A stretch of 64,000 nucleotides of DNA, taken from Luzula sylvatica (taxonomy: Eukaryota; Streptophyta; Magnoliopsida; Poales; Juncaceae). The stretch covers positions 3,512,655 to 3,576,654 of the forward strand of contig OX326961.1 of NCBI GenBank assembly GCA_946800325.1, read 5' to 3'. This document shows, piece after piece, positions 45,477 through 57,454 of this stretch (positions within the stretch are counted from its first letter, which is position 1; every line of letters begins with the position of its first letter). A program made the translations under genes and the position numbers. The notes under the pieces were generated by a model, which worked only from the letters and a program-made list of their open reading frames with translations, was not told where the DNA came from and searched no databases.

Positions 45477-46866
45477 TAGGATACAAAGCATATTTAATAA
45501 ATACGTGATATATTATATATAATGAAATTAATATAATTTATGTGTTAATTATGTGTTACATATTAATTACTATGTCGAGTAATTATGATAATTAAAATAT
45601 AAACATGTTTTAGTAGAATATGGGGCATAACATAAATGGTTTTTTTACAAAAATTCTTATGTGTAAACATGTGTAATCAGTATACTCCATATAAATTTAA
45701 CAAGAAAATTAATAAAATAAATCGATACGACGATATCTCGTCCGGCTTTGCAACTTGTTTATCTTCGTGTTGAACTTCTTCTTTACATCTCTTCTCCAAC
45801 ATCGCCTCCATATTATCGCCTGGAAATACCGCAGCCACCATCCTAGACATATATTCCCGCAAATACCTAATAAATATATAAATAAAATGTTAAATTTTTT
45901 GTTTGAACTTTTTATAAATAAATTGTGTTTTAAAATAAATAAATTTAGATAAATCTCATTGAGGAGAGATTCCTCTCACTGCAGTTCTACAAGGTGTCTT
46001 ATTCATTCATTCACATGAAAACACAAACAAAATAATTTAATTCATTTTCAAACAATCTAAATCATAGGGTTTGATGTGAAAAAAATCGAAATACCAGAAT
46101 GGAACCTTCGACATATTTATTTTTCTCCTCTTCTGAAAGAGGCACAAAAATTTCACAATTTTTACAAGTATTGCATCTACATGGTTCTCTGGCTCACCTT
46201 GATTTTCTTATACTTTCCAGAAAATTGCAAAATTTAAGTAGAAATTTAAGAAAAGTTCCTAAATTCCACAAAAACATTAAAAATATCTCAAAGGTTCAAG
46301 AAACATCTATATAACAAAATTTTACGTAAAAACAAAAATAAAAAGGCAAAATTATCATTTAGTCCCTAAAAAAAATACCCGATTACGTAAAAGAAAGTTT
46401 TAAGAATGAGATTTTATTTTTGATCTTCACATCAACACGCTCAAAAATTCTTGAAAGTTAAGAATGGACCTTCAATTAGACCTGGATACATCTAATTTTG
46501 CTGGAATGTGCTCGATCAGAGCTGATTTTGTCGAGAAACCGAGAATGCTCAAGCGTTTCTTCAAATAGTGAACCTATAAACTTTGTTTGTTACATATCAA
46601 TTTAATTTTGTTACATATCAATTTATATTTCATGGCTCATTGTTGTGATTGTGTGAAGAAATATTTTCAGACATAAACTATTTCCATTTAAAAAAAAAGA
46701 AGAAGAATCGAATTAATGAAAATATATTAGAGAAAATATGATTTGTGCTGCAGCATAGACTATTTTATTTTCACTTCGAAGAGAATTGGGTAAAATAATC
46801 ATATTAATGGAAATATATTAAGAGTAAATATTAGGTTAGAGCTCCGTAGAAGAAAAGAAGAGACCA
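45477..46866. other. Intergenic, with an isolated exon-like segment
   Basis: AT-rich DNA. On the minus strand, about 45870-45720 looks like an exon: an AG acceptor is followed by YLREYMSRMVAAVFPGD, then NMEAMLEKRCKEEVQHEDK. I do not recognise the protein, and no adjoining exons were found within this interval. It may be the relic of a gene or of a captured fragment. The rest holds nothing I can name. Confidence 0.35.
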
Positions 46867-47030
46867 TAATGATACATACCACATTTTTTTCCCACAAATT
46901 AACCACGAATTGTCACGTGGCAGCCAGCTATTGGCTGCAGCTTTCCACCACTTTAGCTGCAGCCAATAGCTGGCTGTCACGTGACAGGGTGTGGTCAATT
47001 CGTGAGAAAAAGATGTGGTATGTATCATTA
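46867..47030. mobile_element. Near-perfect palindromic MITE carrying G-boxes
   Basis: About 164 bp fold into one hairpin: TAATGATACATACCACAT at the left is matched by ATGTGGTATGTATCATTA at the right, and the stem continues through CCAGCTATTGGCTGCAG to a small loop near 46950. Each arm contains CACGTG (near 46915 and 46979), the core of G-box/ABRE elements. I could not settle the target duplication, because the palindrome reaches the TA border. Confidence 0.75.
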
Positions 47031-48055
47031 CTCCATTATTAGTCCATTACTCAATGATTTATGGTCACGTGGCACACCAAACAACATTTGTCTCCACTTC
47101 ACACTTCGATAATGTTTATGTAAACAATTTCCTCCACTTCACACCAAACAACATTGTTAAATACTTTGATCTTCAAATAGTTTTCAATTTCGTCACTTGA
47201 AAACTTATTCATCTTTCTTTTATTTTTTGATTTCGCTACTATTCTAACTTCTAAGCCAAAGCTGTGTATGATTTGAGTTATTTTTTCACCTTTCATTGAA
47301 CATTGTTGAAAATTATATTCATATTTCTTAATTTTGTTTGTCTTGATTGATGTATGTTTTTCATAAATCTTAATTTATTTGTGATCATGTGTAGATTTTC
47401 TTTTCATATAGTGAATTATATTTTGATATTTTTGACCAGTTAATAAGAGAAATAATGTACTCATATTTGGAAATTTCAATCCACTGAGCAATTTTACTTC
47501 ATCAAATTTTATAAAATATTCTTTTGGAAGATGTCTGTTGATATACCGAATTATTAATCTTTGAATTTTATAATGTGCCATTATGTAACTTTTTAACTTC
47601 TAAGATTAATCTTAGTATAATATGAAAAAATATCAATCTTTTAATCATACAAAATGATAAAAGGTTTCACATTTTTTCGCCGAGAGCCCCTAAAATTCTT
47701 GAGCCGCTCCATTGGTGTTATGTGATCAAATCAAGGATAAAAATCGTGAATTGTGATAAGTGATATTATTAGTACATGGCCTCTTACTATTATTAAACAG
47801 TTTCCCGTTGAAACGAAAAGCTACGAGAATATAATGTCACTTTAACATTTGACATGAAACGATACATAAATACCAACAAAAAAATGTGCAGAGACCACAA
47901 TCCTGAAAAGTATCTCTCTACTCACCAAACTCAAACTTTCATTGTAAAATAGTTTATTTTATAGCACAAACAAAAAACACATGAAGCTTTTGTTGTGAAT
48001 CCACTCGAATATATATTACATATCATTTCAGACTCAAACTTCTAATTCAGACAAA
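47031..48055. other. Intergenic region downstream of the LTI65-like gene
   Basis: AT-rich with a short duplicated phrase (CTTCACA...CAAACAACATT, 47080-47150). No gene is supported. It includes the LTI65-like 3' UTR at the right. Confidence 0.3.
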
Positions 48056-50315
48056 TTAATTGGTATTTTCTTGGAGCCTCCTTCCATCAACATTAGTTTC
48101 CTCCACTGCCACTTCTTCTGTGAAAAAATATATCAATTTTAGAGTAATGATATAAGAGAAATTTTATGGCACAATTTTAGTTTGAATGGTATAAATTATA
48201 AATTTCATTTGTGCACAATATAATTCATTACCTGCATGAGGATTAGTCGAAACGGGCACTTGATTGTCCTGATCTTCTTGCCTTAGTAATGAAGAAACCG
48301 TGTCTCTCACTTGATCAACGACACGCTTGTTTTTCAAGTAGTCTCTAATGGATAGACCCTTACTATACCCAGCTACACTCGCCTTATTTGTCAGGTTCGA
48401 TATTTTACTATAAACCGGCGATATTTTACTATAAACCGGGGACATTATTTCGCCGACCGCATCAACCACCGTCTTATAGTCATTTGTATCATTGCTTGCA
48501 TCACCGGTTTCGTTTCGAGAGACGGTTATGCTTTCTAATTTGGACGACTCCTTTTTGTCGGAAATAGCATCATCGACAATTTCGGATTTGTTGGTGCCTA
48601 ATTCAACATTCACGGAATTGTTTTTCATATTATCATCAGATTCATTTGAAGAGACACTTTTGCTGTCAAATCGGACCCACTCCTTTATCTCAGTCGCAAC
48701 CACGGAACTTGCATCATGGACTAGTTTGAAATTGTTATCATTCATAGTAACTGGTTCTGAGCTTATTGATTTGGGCGGTTCGTGTTTGATTAGGTTCGCA
48801 GTCGAGTCATTAGTGGCTGGATTAGAAACTGATGCATACACCTCATCGAGTCCAACACTACCTGGTTTAATAGGTGTTGGGTCTACGGGTTTGTTGAGCT
48901 CGATTGCTACATCAAAAGCTGGCGTGAGTATCTCATCGACTGCTTCTGATACCATCTTTTCATTGCGATTTGCCATGTTGCGATCACTAGAAGTCGTACC
49001 ATTGTCTAAAAGACTTGGAGAAATGTGTTTTTGAGTTACGGGTCCGTGAGTCTCCGTTGGTGCGGAATTGGATAACGAGTTGTTGGTTGTCAGATTGAGT
49101 TGGTATGATTCTGGTTTGGTTTCTCTCAGGGCCGAGTCGGCTATCATGAGGGCCGTTTCAGAAAGCACTTTTGAAGTTGGGGACGCTGTTTTCGTAACGA
49201 GTTTTGGCATGTTGGATTCATTAGAATCATTATTATTATCGATATTGCTACCTGGGTCGGAGCAGTTCGGGTTGGTAGCTGGCTCCAGCAACGAACAGTA
49301 TTCTTCAAGCAACGACTTACTCCCCTCAGTATTATTTGAATTATTGTTACGCTGTGCTGGATTTGGGGTGAGAGTTGGATTGAGGTTGAGAGGGTCAGAT
49401 ATGCTTCGATTCATGTTGTGAATTTGTTCTGTTTCAGGTTTGGTCGATTCGAGCTGGAGCGGGTCCGACTTTGTTCGGTTCATGTCGGCAATCTCTTCTA
49501 ATCTGGATTTGTATCCTGGTCGAGGCCTTTGCGATTTGCATCGGAATAGATTGGGTGGATTCATTAGTGACTGCAGTTGTGTTGAGCCTTTCTTATAAAT
49601 ATCTGGTGCAGATTCGGATTCATACACTACAAAAAAAATGAAAAAATTTAAAGAGAGGATAGATAACTTTCTTAAAACTTTTTAAAAAAGAAAATTCTGA
49701 TCTTTTTTTTTTTACATTTAAACTTTTTGAACTAAAAAAATTGAAAGACAGGAGGATAGATAGCTTGCTCATACGGTTTGGAAATGTAAATGCATACTGT
49801 AAAATTATTTAGAAGTTAATAAAAGAATAAACAAAATTAAAGACAAATGCATTACTTGGTGCTCCATGATATTCGGGATCTTCTTCTTCGTATTCGTCTT
49901 CATGATTCGGATTATTGATTTGTGGGCACGTGGATTTGGAACTTTCGATTCCCATTTTACTAACTTTCTGCCAATTTTTCTTCTTGAAACTGGGAGCTTT
50001 CCATTTCTTCACCGTTTCCTGCATTTTTTCTATAATCGATCGCTTCTCATTGTTGTTGTTGTTGTTATTGTATTGTCCAACCAGTCCCAATTCATGACGA
50101 AATTGAGTCTTTGATGTCGGAGTGCTCGGCATTGACAACGATCCATAAGATTCATCCAAAATCAAATCACCCCAGATTGTTTTTTTTCCTACGAACAAAC
50201 GACAAATCATTATGTTTCATGTATGAAATACTATAAAGATTACTTAGATTAATTCAGAATATTAAGTTTGTAAAGGTTTACCTCGACCTTTCGCTGATTT
50301 TGGGGTACCGAACAT
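48056..50315 (-). CDS. Low-temperature-induced 65 kDa / CAP160-like stress protein
   Basis: Four exons (50315-50282, 50188-49856, 49626-48232, 48117-48056) give 607 aa. The N-terminal region is basic and then acidic, with the family hallmark EDPEYHGAP followed across an intron by MYESESAPDIY, as in LTI65/RD29B and CAP160 (DPEVHGAP-IYDS). A long Ser/Thr/Asn-rich middle follows, then a repeated SPVYSKI and a C-terminal block GYSKGLSIRDYLKNKRVVDQ with VRDTVSSLL, matching the KGVSVKDYL / V-x-K-V-x-G-x-V-x-S-L parts of the family. These hydrophilic, largely disordered proteins accumulate in cold, drought and ABA responses. Sequence between the hallmarks is strongly diverged. The unusually short first exon (34 bp) was placed by splice phase. 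Confidence 0.8.
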
Positions 50316-52984
50316 GTTGAAAAATTCGTAGTGTTTACGGTGTACAATCTCTCTCTTTCTCCTCTTTTTCTCTATCGACTAATTTGAAGCAATGATCTGT
50401 TGAAGAAATGGTGAATGGCAGTTTAAGTAAATTGATGCCAGCAAGGATCTATTTAAAGCAATGATTCATTTCGCTCAGGCAAAATGCTAAATCCGGCAGA
50501 AATGAAATTCATCAAGTCTACCATAATTTTATTATTTTTATGAAAATAAGTGTTCATATGAAGGTCCATTGCAATTCTCTAGTTATATTAGTTATATTGA
50601 TGAGGTGGAATTTTATTATTTTTAAACGGTATTAAATGAATATGAAATAAATAAATAAATAAATTCGATTTAACACATGAGTGTTTATTAATGATTAGGA
50701 GAATATCCGTGCTACGCGACGAGGATGTTATATATGTTTTTCATTGTAATACAAAATACATATTAATATGTTAATATTGATAATATCATTTCATAATACA
50801 ATTATTTGAATTAATTCGTCTATGATTATGTATATGTTATAATTATTTCACATTATGATGACAAAAAAAATTCATTTTCTAAATAACACTTATATTAATG
50901 TTATTGTATAATAATAATATATGAGGTATAACATGCAAAAAAACATAACAACAAATATTATATCATTGTTGTTCACAATATTTCATACAATATCAAATAT
51001 AAAAATAATGATCAAACAACCTACGTAGTAACATATCATTAATTATATAGTACAAATAATTTATTATTGATTCAAAATGCAATGAAAATTATAAGTGATA
51101 CAAACTTAATAGTGATAGTAATTTAATAAATAATATAAAAAAATTAATTTAGCATAAACATAAATATAAATTATTTTACATCATATGATATTTTTTAATT
51201 TTATATTTTTAAAAATAAAATTACTATTTGATAAGTGTTTATAAATTTAAGAAATTATTTCGATGGATAAACTTTTTTATTTCTATTATTTTTCAAAAAG
51301 ATTCATAATAAAGTTGTTTGATTAAAAACACAAATATAATCAACTTAGTGTTATATGATATTAGTATAGTTATAATTTTTTAAAAATAAATATTAATATT
51401 TAAAATTCTATTAAAAACACAAAAAAGAAATGTTTTATCCAATTCCTTAATAGTATAAAGCAAATGAGATTGATGAATTGATGAATAAATGAACAGTTAA
51501 AATTATGTGAATTTCACCATATGGTTGGATTTCAAATCCATTTTAAATAAGATGAATAAGTTCTTAAAAAGCATGCTTATAATTAAATTTAAAAATCTTA
51601 ATAACGAAAAAATCATTGAAAACCATCATAATTCCTAAGCAATTAAAATGCATCTGAAAAACTACAAACAAAACATAATTAATCAATTATGTGTCAAAAT
51701 CGTACTGGTAATAACAATGTGGTTACAACAATGAGATTAAAGCTCGCCAAACAATACACACGAAACAATCTTTCTGATGGATATGGATTCGTAATCCAAT
51801 TTTAACATTTTTTGGTAATCTCTTAACTTGTAGGTCGTGTAGAGTGGATTATGGTACCAGACTTGATAAACATGACGCAAAACGAATATAATGAAATCCC
51901 AAGTGAGCCTCAATCGATTCCAAAATTGGACCAAGCGACCCTAATTTGCGAAAAGAACCCTCAATTGTCTCTGACTATACCATACTAATTCTCAATTTAC
52001 CTCCAAAATTTGGTACACAAAATCACCAATAGTAAGTAAATCTCAAAAACCATAACGGTAAGAAAAGTAAGAACTTGGAGTCAAATTTGAAAGCATGAAA
52101 TTGCAGAAACAATTAAGAGAAACATGTATTGCATTTTTGTAGCACTTGCGCAGAATAATGAGTTCGAGTCTTCATCCTCCAGTTCCACCACTTCTTGTAG
52201 ATCTTCATTATGGGCTTCCAATTATGGAGAAATTAGAAAAATGCTATTATATTAATACTGCAAAAAAATGAAAAGATCAAATTTTCAAATAGGGATCTCA
52301 CGTTTTGAGTGGAATGCAATGTGAAAATCGGGGGTTTCGTCCTCCACCACTTCTTCCCTCATGGAGAATTTCTTTTCCAAAGAGACCCTTTCTCTTCTTT
52401 CCATGAAAATTCTTATTTAGGATTTCGTCCTCGAAGGATTGTATTTCTCTATTTTCTTCTCGTCACGTGCTGCTTCTCCGATGATTGGCAAGTTCCTCAA
52501 ATTAGATTTAAGTCATGTTTGCGACTATTTTCGTCTCTCCTCCCATAATGTAGATTCTTTCTCTATAAAGACTACTTTCCTAATTCTTTAATGGTAGGTT
52601 TTTTTTCTTTGAAATCTCCTCTCTACTTTGTTCCTTTTCTTGAGTTTGTGTATCTAGCATGTCTTCTAGTTCTACGTGGCCATGGCTCTTGAAATCGATG
52701 AGTCTCATCGGTCAAGTCCTCTTCTTATGGTATCATTTCTCCTCTTGAAAATTGAAGTAGAAGTTACACAAACATATCTTTTTCTTCTCTGATATGAAAG
52801 TTCGAAGACTCGTGTCAGCAACTCTAGTTGAAGATTTTATTTTTTTTTCCTTTTTCAGGTTATCTATTTTTTTTCTTTAATTTTGATTTGTAACCGTTTT
52901 TATTAATTTACTGAAAATATGTAGCACGTGTTTTTAATCTGCCCTCAAAATACAATACACATTATTCATTTGTATATATATAGA
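50316..52984. other. Long AT-rich intergenic region
   Basis: The first 150 bp are the LTI65-like 5' flank: a CT-rich leader (50346-50380) and a TTTAAATAG TATA-like box near 50450 on the minus strand. The remainder is AT-rich with no recognised gene or terminal repeat. Open frames at 51737-51934 and 52309-52548 have no similarity I can name. ATATATATA at 52975-52984 borders the next element. Confidence 0.35.
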
Positions 52985-53398
52985 GAAATGCTAAATAGAA
53001 TCCGCAAAAAAAATCCATAAAACGAATCCAAGGACCTAAAAATTAATACAAGTACAGGCGGAGGGACTCTTTTGTAATTTTGCAAGATAAAAAATAATTC
53101 ATATATACACGGAGGGGTTCTTTCAGAAATGTACAAGCGCGGAGGACCTTAAAAGAATTAAAGCACATACGGAGGGACCTCTTCGTAAAGAATGAAATAA
53201 TGTAAAGACGGAGGACCAAAATTAGATAATGCGAGCCCCTCTTTTTCTCTCGCGCCGTCCGTCTCTCTCTCTCCACGAATTCTGGCATCTTCTCATGGCT
53301 AGCGATGAAATCTCACGTTGAACCTTCTCTCCCAGTGAACCCCAAACCCTCCAAGAATCGTGCCTCCCTCTATGACTTGTGGCGATTTCATGTAGTGA

Positions 53399-53705
53399 CG
53401 AAATTGAAGGTATCAATCTGATAGCTCAATCGAAGCACATATAGTGACGAAATTGAAGGTATCAATCTGAACATGAAGCAAGGTATGAATTTGAGTTTGT
53501 TTCTTTAATTAAAAGTCAGTTTTGTTGATTTGTTTTAAGTAGATCGGTGATTGATCAAAATGGCCTTTTTCTGATAGTTACGAATTTGAAGGTATCAATC
53601 TGATAGCTCAATCGAAGCACTGATAGTGACGAAATTGAAGGTATCAATCTGAACATGAAGCAAGGGATGAATTTGAGTTTGTTTCTTTAATTAAAAGTCA
53701 ATTTT
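53399..53705. repeat. Direct duplication, period about 184 bp
   Basis: The stretch TGAAGGTATCAATCTGATAG...ACATGAAGCAAG...AATTAAAAGTCA occurs at about 53399-53525 and 53582-53705. Within each copy the phrase GAAATTGAAGGTATCAATCT is itself repeated. Confidence 0.85.
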
Positions 53706-54209
53706 GCTGATTAATTTGCTAAGATTCTTGATTAAGTTGCTTGCCATTGAAGCCCTTTTTCTTCTCAAGCTTCATTTTAACTATCTATTCTCGAGCTTTT
53801 TTTTCCCGAAGCTTTAATTAAATATGAAATTAAGACTCAGTATAATGGTATTGCTGTGGTTGATGAACTTCAAATATAATTATGCAGTTTTTGCATTTTT
53901 AAATTTTACAGGGGCTTTTCTGCATAATTTTCGAAATTGTAAATGAACAAATGAATTTACAAGGAGCTTTTTCAAGGACATTTTTGCATAATTGTATTTA
54001 CAGGGAGTTTGTGACCTCATGACTACTGTCATTCAAAACCCTAGGTATGTATAATAGTCGCAGAGAGAAAATTAAGCGATACTGGCACCACTGTTAAAAC
54101 CAACAAGTTTGTTTTTCAAATTGTATTTTCTTAGTTCCGTGTTAATTTTTGAAGGGTATGTGCGATATTCAGAGGTTTTGTGCTGTTTTTATTTTGAAGG
54201 GTATGGCCG

Positions 54210-54310
54210 AGACGGCAAGTTTCACGCGAATTTGGGTCCCGTTTTGCAGGAAGCACGAGATCGAGCCGAGAAATCCCGAGGCCTACTTTGGCCAGAAACG
54301 AGATTTCTAA
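54210..54310 (+). other. GC-rich exon-like stretch of unknown origin
   Basis: In an AT-rich setting, about 100 bp have coding-like composition. One frame reads [17 protein letters not shown] then [16 protein letters not shown]; another also stays open. I do not recognise either. Given the neighbouring captured fragments, this may be another one. Confidence 0.3.
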
Positions 54311-54517
54311 TTAGTTTTTGTTATGCTTTTCTAATTATGGTGGCAGTAACGTATATTCAGTTTTTGTTATGCTTTTCTAATTAGTTTTTGTTATGTTTTT
54401 TCTAATTATGGTGGGAGTAACGTATATTCAATTTTCGTTTGAGAGATTCAGTAATAACGTCAATAGAAAGAAATTGAAAATAGGATTTAACCACACGTTT
54501 CATATAATTCAGCAAAA

Positions 54518-55070
54518 TGTATGATTAAATTTAGCAAAATGTGTGATTAAATTTAACAGAATATACGATTGAATATATTAAAATATAGTTAATTATCCGA
54601 TGAATACGATCATTAATTTCATATAATTTAGCAAAATATATGATTGAATTTAGCAAAATATACGATTAAATTTAACAGAATATACGATTGAATTTACTAA
54701 AATATAGTTAATTATCCGATGAACACGATCATTAATTTCATATAATCAGCAAAATATATTATTGAAATTAGCAAAATATATGATTAAATTTAACAGAATA
54801 TACGATTGAATTTACTAAAATATAGTTAATTATCCGATGAACACGATCATTAATTTTCATATAATCAGCAAAATATATTATTGAATTTAGCAAAATATAC
54901 GATTAAATTTAACATAATATACGATTGAATTTACTAAAATATAGTTAATTATCCGATGAATACGATCATTAATTTCATATAATTCACCAAAATATATGAT
55001 TATATTTAGCAAAATATACGATTTGAATTTAGCACAATATATGATTGAATTTAGCAAAATATACATTTTT
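54518..55070. repeat. 118-119-bp tandem array, about 4.5 copies
   Basis: AATTATCCGATGAAYACGATC recurs near 54591, 54710, 54828 and 54947, embedded in AGCAAAATATACGATTRAA-type sub-repeats of about 20-25 bp. The array lies inside the composite element. Confidence 0.9.
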
Positions 55071-55225
55071 TTATAATTATTATGAAACGATATATTCCCA
55101 CAAACATAAAAATCGAAATAAACAAAATTAAAAAGAAAAAAACTGTACCATTTATAGAAAAATATTTTCTGAAACCAATTACATAAATTACAAAACGAAA
55201 CAACACATTTTTTGTTTTCTTGCAC

Positions 55226-55246
55226 AAACCCTAAACCCTAAACCCT
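55226..55246 (+). promoter_or_regulatory. Triple telobox / telomere-like repeat
   Basis: Three consecutive plant telomere-type units, (AAACCCT)3, lie within the composite element, just before an ATGGTGAAGG context at about 55301. It could be a captured 5' leader or a short interstitial telomeric repeat. Confidence 0.6.
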
Positions 55247-55634
55247 ATTATTTTCTGAAAACATAAATTGCTACCGGTACTGACGGGGAGACGGCACCGA
55301 CGATGGTGAAGGGATTTTGTTTCGCCACCACAGAATCCAATTTCTCTTGAAGGAAACAAGTTCCCTCGCTACTGACTTCCTCGCTTCTCTGACACTTGGA
55401 TTCAGACCCTAATGAAACAAATTTTCACAATTAGAAATCAATAAGAGAGCTCCTCAAATATTATTTATTGTATTAAAAAACCAAATCCATACTCGATCCA
55501 ACAACAAGGTACAATTCGTCCAAACCCTTCTTATCAGATTCCAAAATCGGTTAAAACGACGAAATGGTCGTAAATCCATACTCGATGAATTATTCGAATA
55601 TCCACCAAATCGGTTCCCATTTCCAGCTTGGTGT

Positions 55635-56370
55635 ACTGTAAGTAGGGGTGTACAATAAACCCAAAACCCACCCAACCCGTCTAACCCAACCCGACCAGAC
55701 CCGATTTTTACGGGTTTTTATGCTATTTAATTGGGTCTGGGTTTAAATTTTGAAAAATCCGAAATTATGGGTCGGTTTATGGGTTAGAAGTTAAAAATCC
55801 GTATTAACCCAACCCGACCCGTATTTTGTATGGTTAGTAATTATTTATAATAAAAATGAAATATGTACTGAAATTCAAATAGGCTTGCTATGTTTGGATG
55901 AATATGAATGAATTTTGTTTATGAATATGGAAGTATGTACGACTTGCCATGTATTGATTTTGAGAGAATATGTATATTGATGATTTATTAATTTCCTTAT
56001 ATATATAAATTATTCATTTGTTAAGTTTTTGTTTTGAGGAAATAATATAACAAGGCAATAATATATTTTTATCATTCATGGTATTATTTCCAATTCAATA
56101 TTTAATATTTATTAAAAAAAAATGTGAATTTATAAATTATTTTGTTTTTTTGTATTTAATTATATTATATTATTGATTAATCGATTTCAAAATTTATCGG
56201 ACCCGGCCAACCCGTCCAACCTACCCAACCCGACTTGTGTCATATTGATGGGTTTTTCAAGTATAATGGGTTGGGTCGGGTTCAAAAATTCAAACCCGAC
56301 ATGAATGGGTTGGGTCATAGTGACCATCAAAACCCGGTTAACCCAACCCGTGTACACCCCTAACTGTAAG
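55635..56370. mobile_element. hAT MITE nested in the composite element
   Basis: The element is 55643-56362 (720 bp) with termini TAGGGGTGTACAA and TGTACACCCCTA and a perfect 8-bp duplication ACTGTAAG at 55635-55642 and 56363-56370. Subterminal regions are rich in AACCCGACCC / GGGTTGGGTCGGG repeats in inverted orientation. There is no transposase. Confidence 0.92.
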
Positions 56371-56507
56371 CGGATAAAACGACGAAATGGTCGTAACCAC
56401 TTTTAGTACCGTGGGCCCAGGTTCTGACGCGTCAGAATTAAGAATAGATAAAAAATAATAACATTTGAATAATTAAAAAAAAGTGGCCGAAATGAGAATG
56501 GAGGAAC

Positions 56508-56642
56508 CTCGGAGTTGAACTCGTTCATCTTCAAGATGGCTTCTTGAACGTTGCCGGATTGTACTGCCGTCTTGACGGCCATGCGACTCGCTATTGACGC
56601 CATATCAAGATCCGCGAGCAACCCGTTAAGAAAATTGACCAT
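56508..56642 (-). pseudogene. Captured GID8-like (LisH/CTLH) exon fragment
   Basis: The minus-strand frame from 56642 reads MVNFLNGLLADLDMAS, then SRMAVKTAVQSGNVQEAILK, then MNEFNSE before a GTTCCT possible donor. This resembles the LisH-CTLH part of plant GID8 homologs (VMNFLVTEGY...ATITDRMAVKKAVQNGNVEDAI-type), subunits of the CTLH/GID ubiquitin ligase. About 15 residues between the LisH start and the SRMAVK block are missing, and no downstream CTLH or CRA domain is present, so it is a rearranged fragment and not a gene. Confidence 0.75.
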
Positions 56643-57037
56643 TTTAACCCCAATTTTACCCGGTTAGTCCTCAATTATGCCTAATTGTGCAATTGTGTCA
56701 ATTCTCCTCAAATTCAATACATTTTCTTTAGTTTGCTCTCAATTGTAGAATTGAGCATGAATTATGTACCCTCATTTGAGGAATTAATGAATTAAAAAAC
56801 TCAGAAACCAAGAAGAGACAAACAAGATATAAAAATAACGCAACTTTAAAAAAAAAAAAAACTGGCAATGAATCGAATAATAAAAATAACAAATAAATCA
56901 GAAACTAAATGGGTGAGAAAGGATACGCTCAATCACTCCTCTCAAGTCCCTAGAATTGAGCATGAATTATGTACTTCTCTTGAGCCATGTCGAGTCTGAG
57001 TTGGCGTCCCTGCAACTCCTCTCCATTCTTCTCAAGT

Positions 57038-57199
57038 CCCATCGTTCAGCATCTCCACCTTGTAATCACTCATCATCCTACGAAACTCAAAAATTAAATC
57101 AATAAACAAAAACCATCAAAAAACTTGAAAATAAGAAGTCAAATAGAAATTTCACAGTTTCATGAGGTCCATTTCACGCCGCTTGCTCGGCGACGACAT
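57038..57199 (-). pseudogene. Captured 5' part of an E2 ubiquitin-conjugating gene (UBC4/5/6 type)
   Basis: Minus-strand exon 57199-57156 encodes MSSPSKRREMDLMK; after a GT donor and AG acceptor, 57077-57038 continues LMMSDYKVEMLNDG in the same frame, then a stop. This equals the N-terminus of plant UBC4/5/6 proteins, whose next residues would be MQEF. The active-site cysteine region is absent. The original intron is kept but is only 78 bp, so capture was from genomic DNA. It lies upstream of and on the same strand as the GID8-like fragment, so a chimeric transcript is possible. Confidence 0.85.
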
Positions 57200-57393
57200 C
57201 TCGAAACAAAATTTCACAGTTTCTAGGGTTTCGCTCATGGTCTCTCTTCATCGTCGCAAGAAAGGGGAGGGAGCGGAGAGAGATAGCCGTGCTCTTCATC
57301 GTCGCAAGAAAGGGGAGGGAGCGGAGAGAGATATCCGTGCTCTTCATCGTCGCTCATCATCGCAAGAAAGGGGAGGGAGCTCTGGCTCCGACC
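57200..57393. repeat. Short tandem duplication near the composite element's right end
   Basis: CTCTTCATCGTCGCAAGAAAGGGGAGGGAGCGGAGAGAGATA-type units of about 51 bp occur two to three times at 57245-57380. The block is GC-richer than its surroundings and gives a repetitive open frame without similarity. Confidence 0.75.
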
Positions 57394-57454
57394 GAGGGAC
57401 TATTTTGCAAACATTTCATTTCGCGGGAGCGGGGATTCGTTTAGTGGATTCGTT

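Noticed and set aside
52309..52548. 79-codon plus-strand frame
   Set aside because: No similarity, no exon partners, and composition like the surrounding non-coding DNA.
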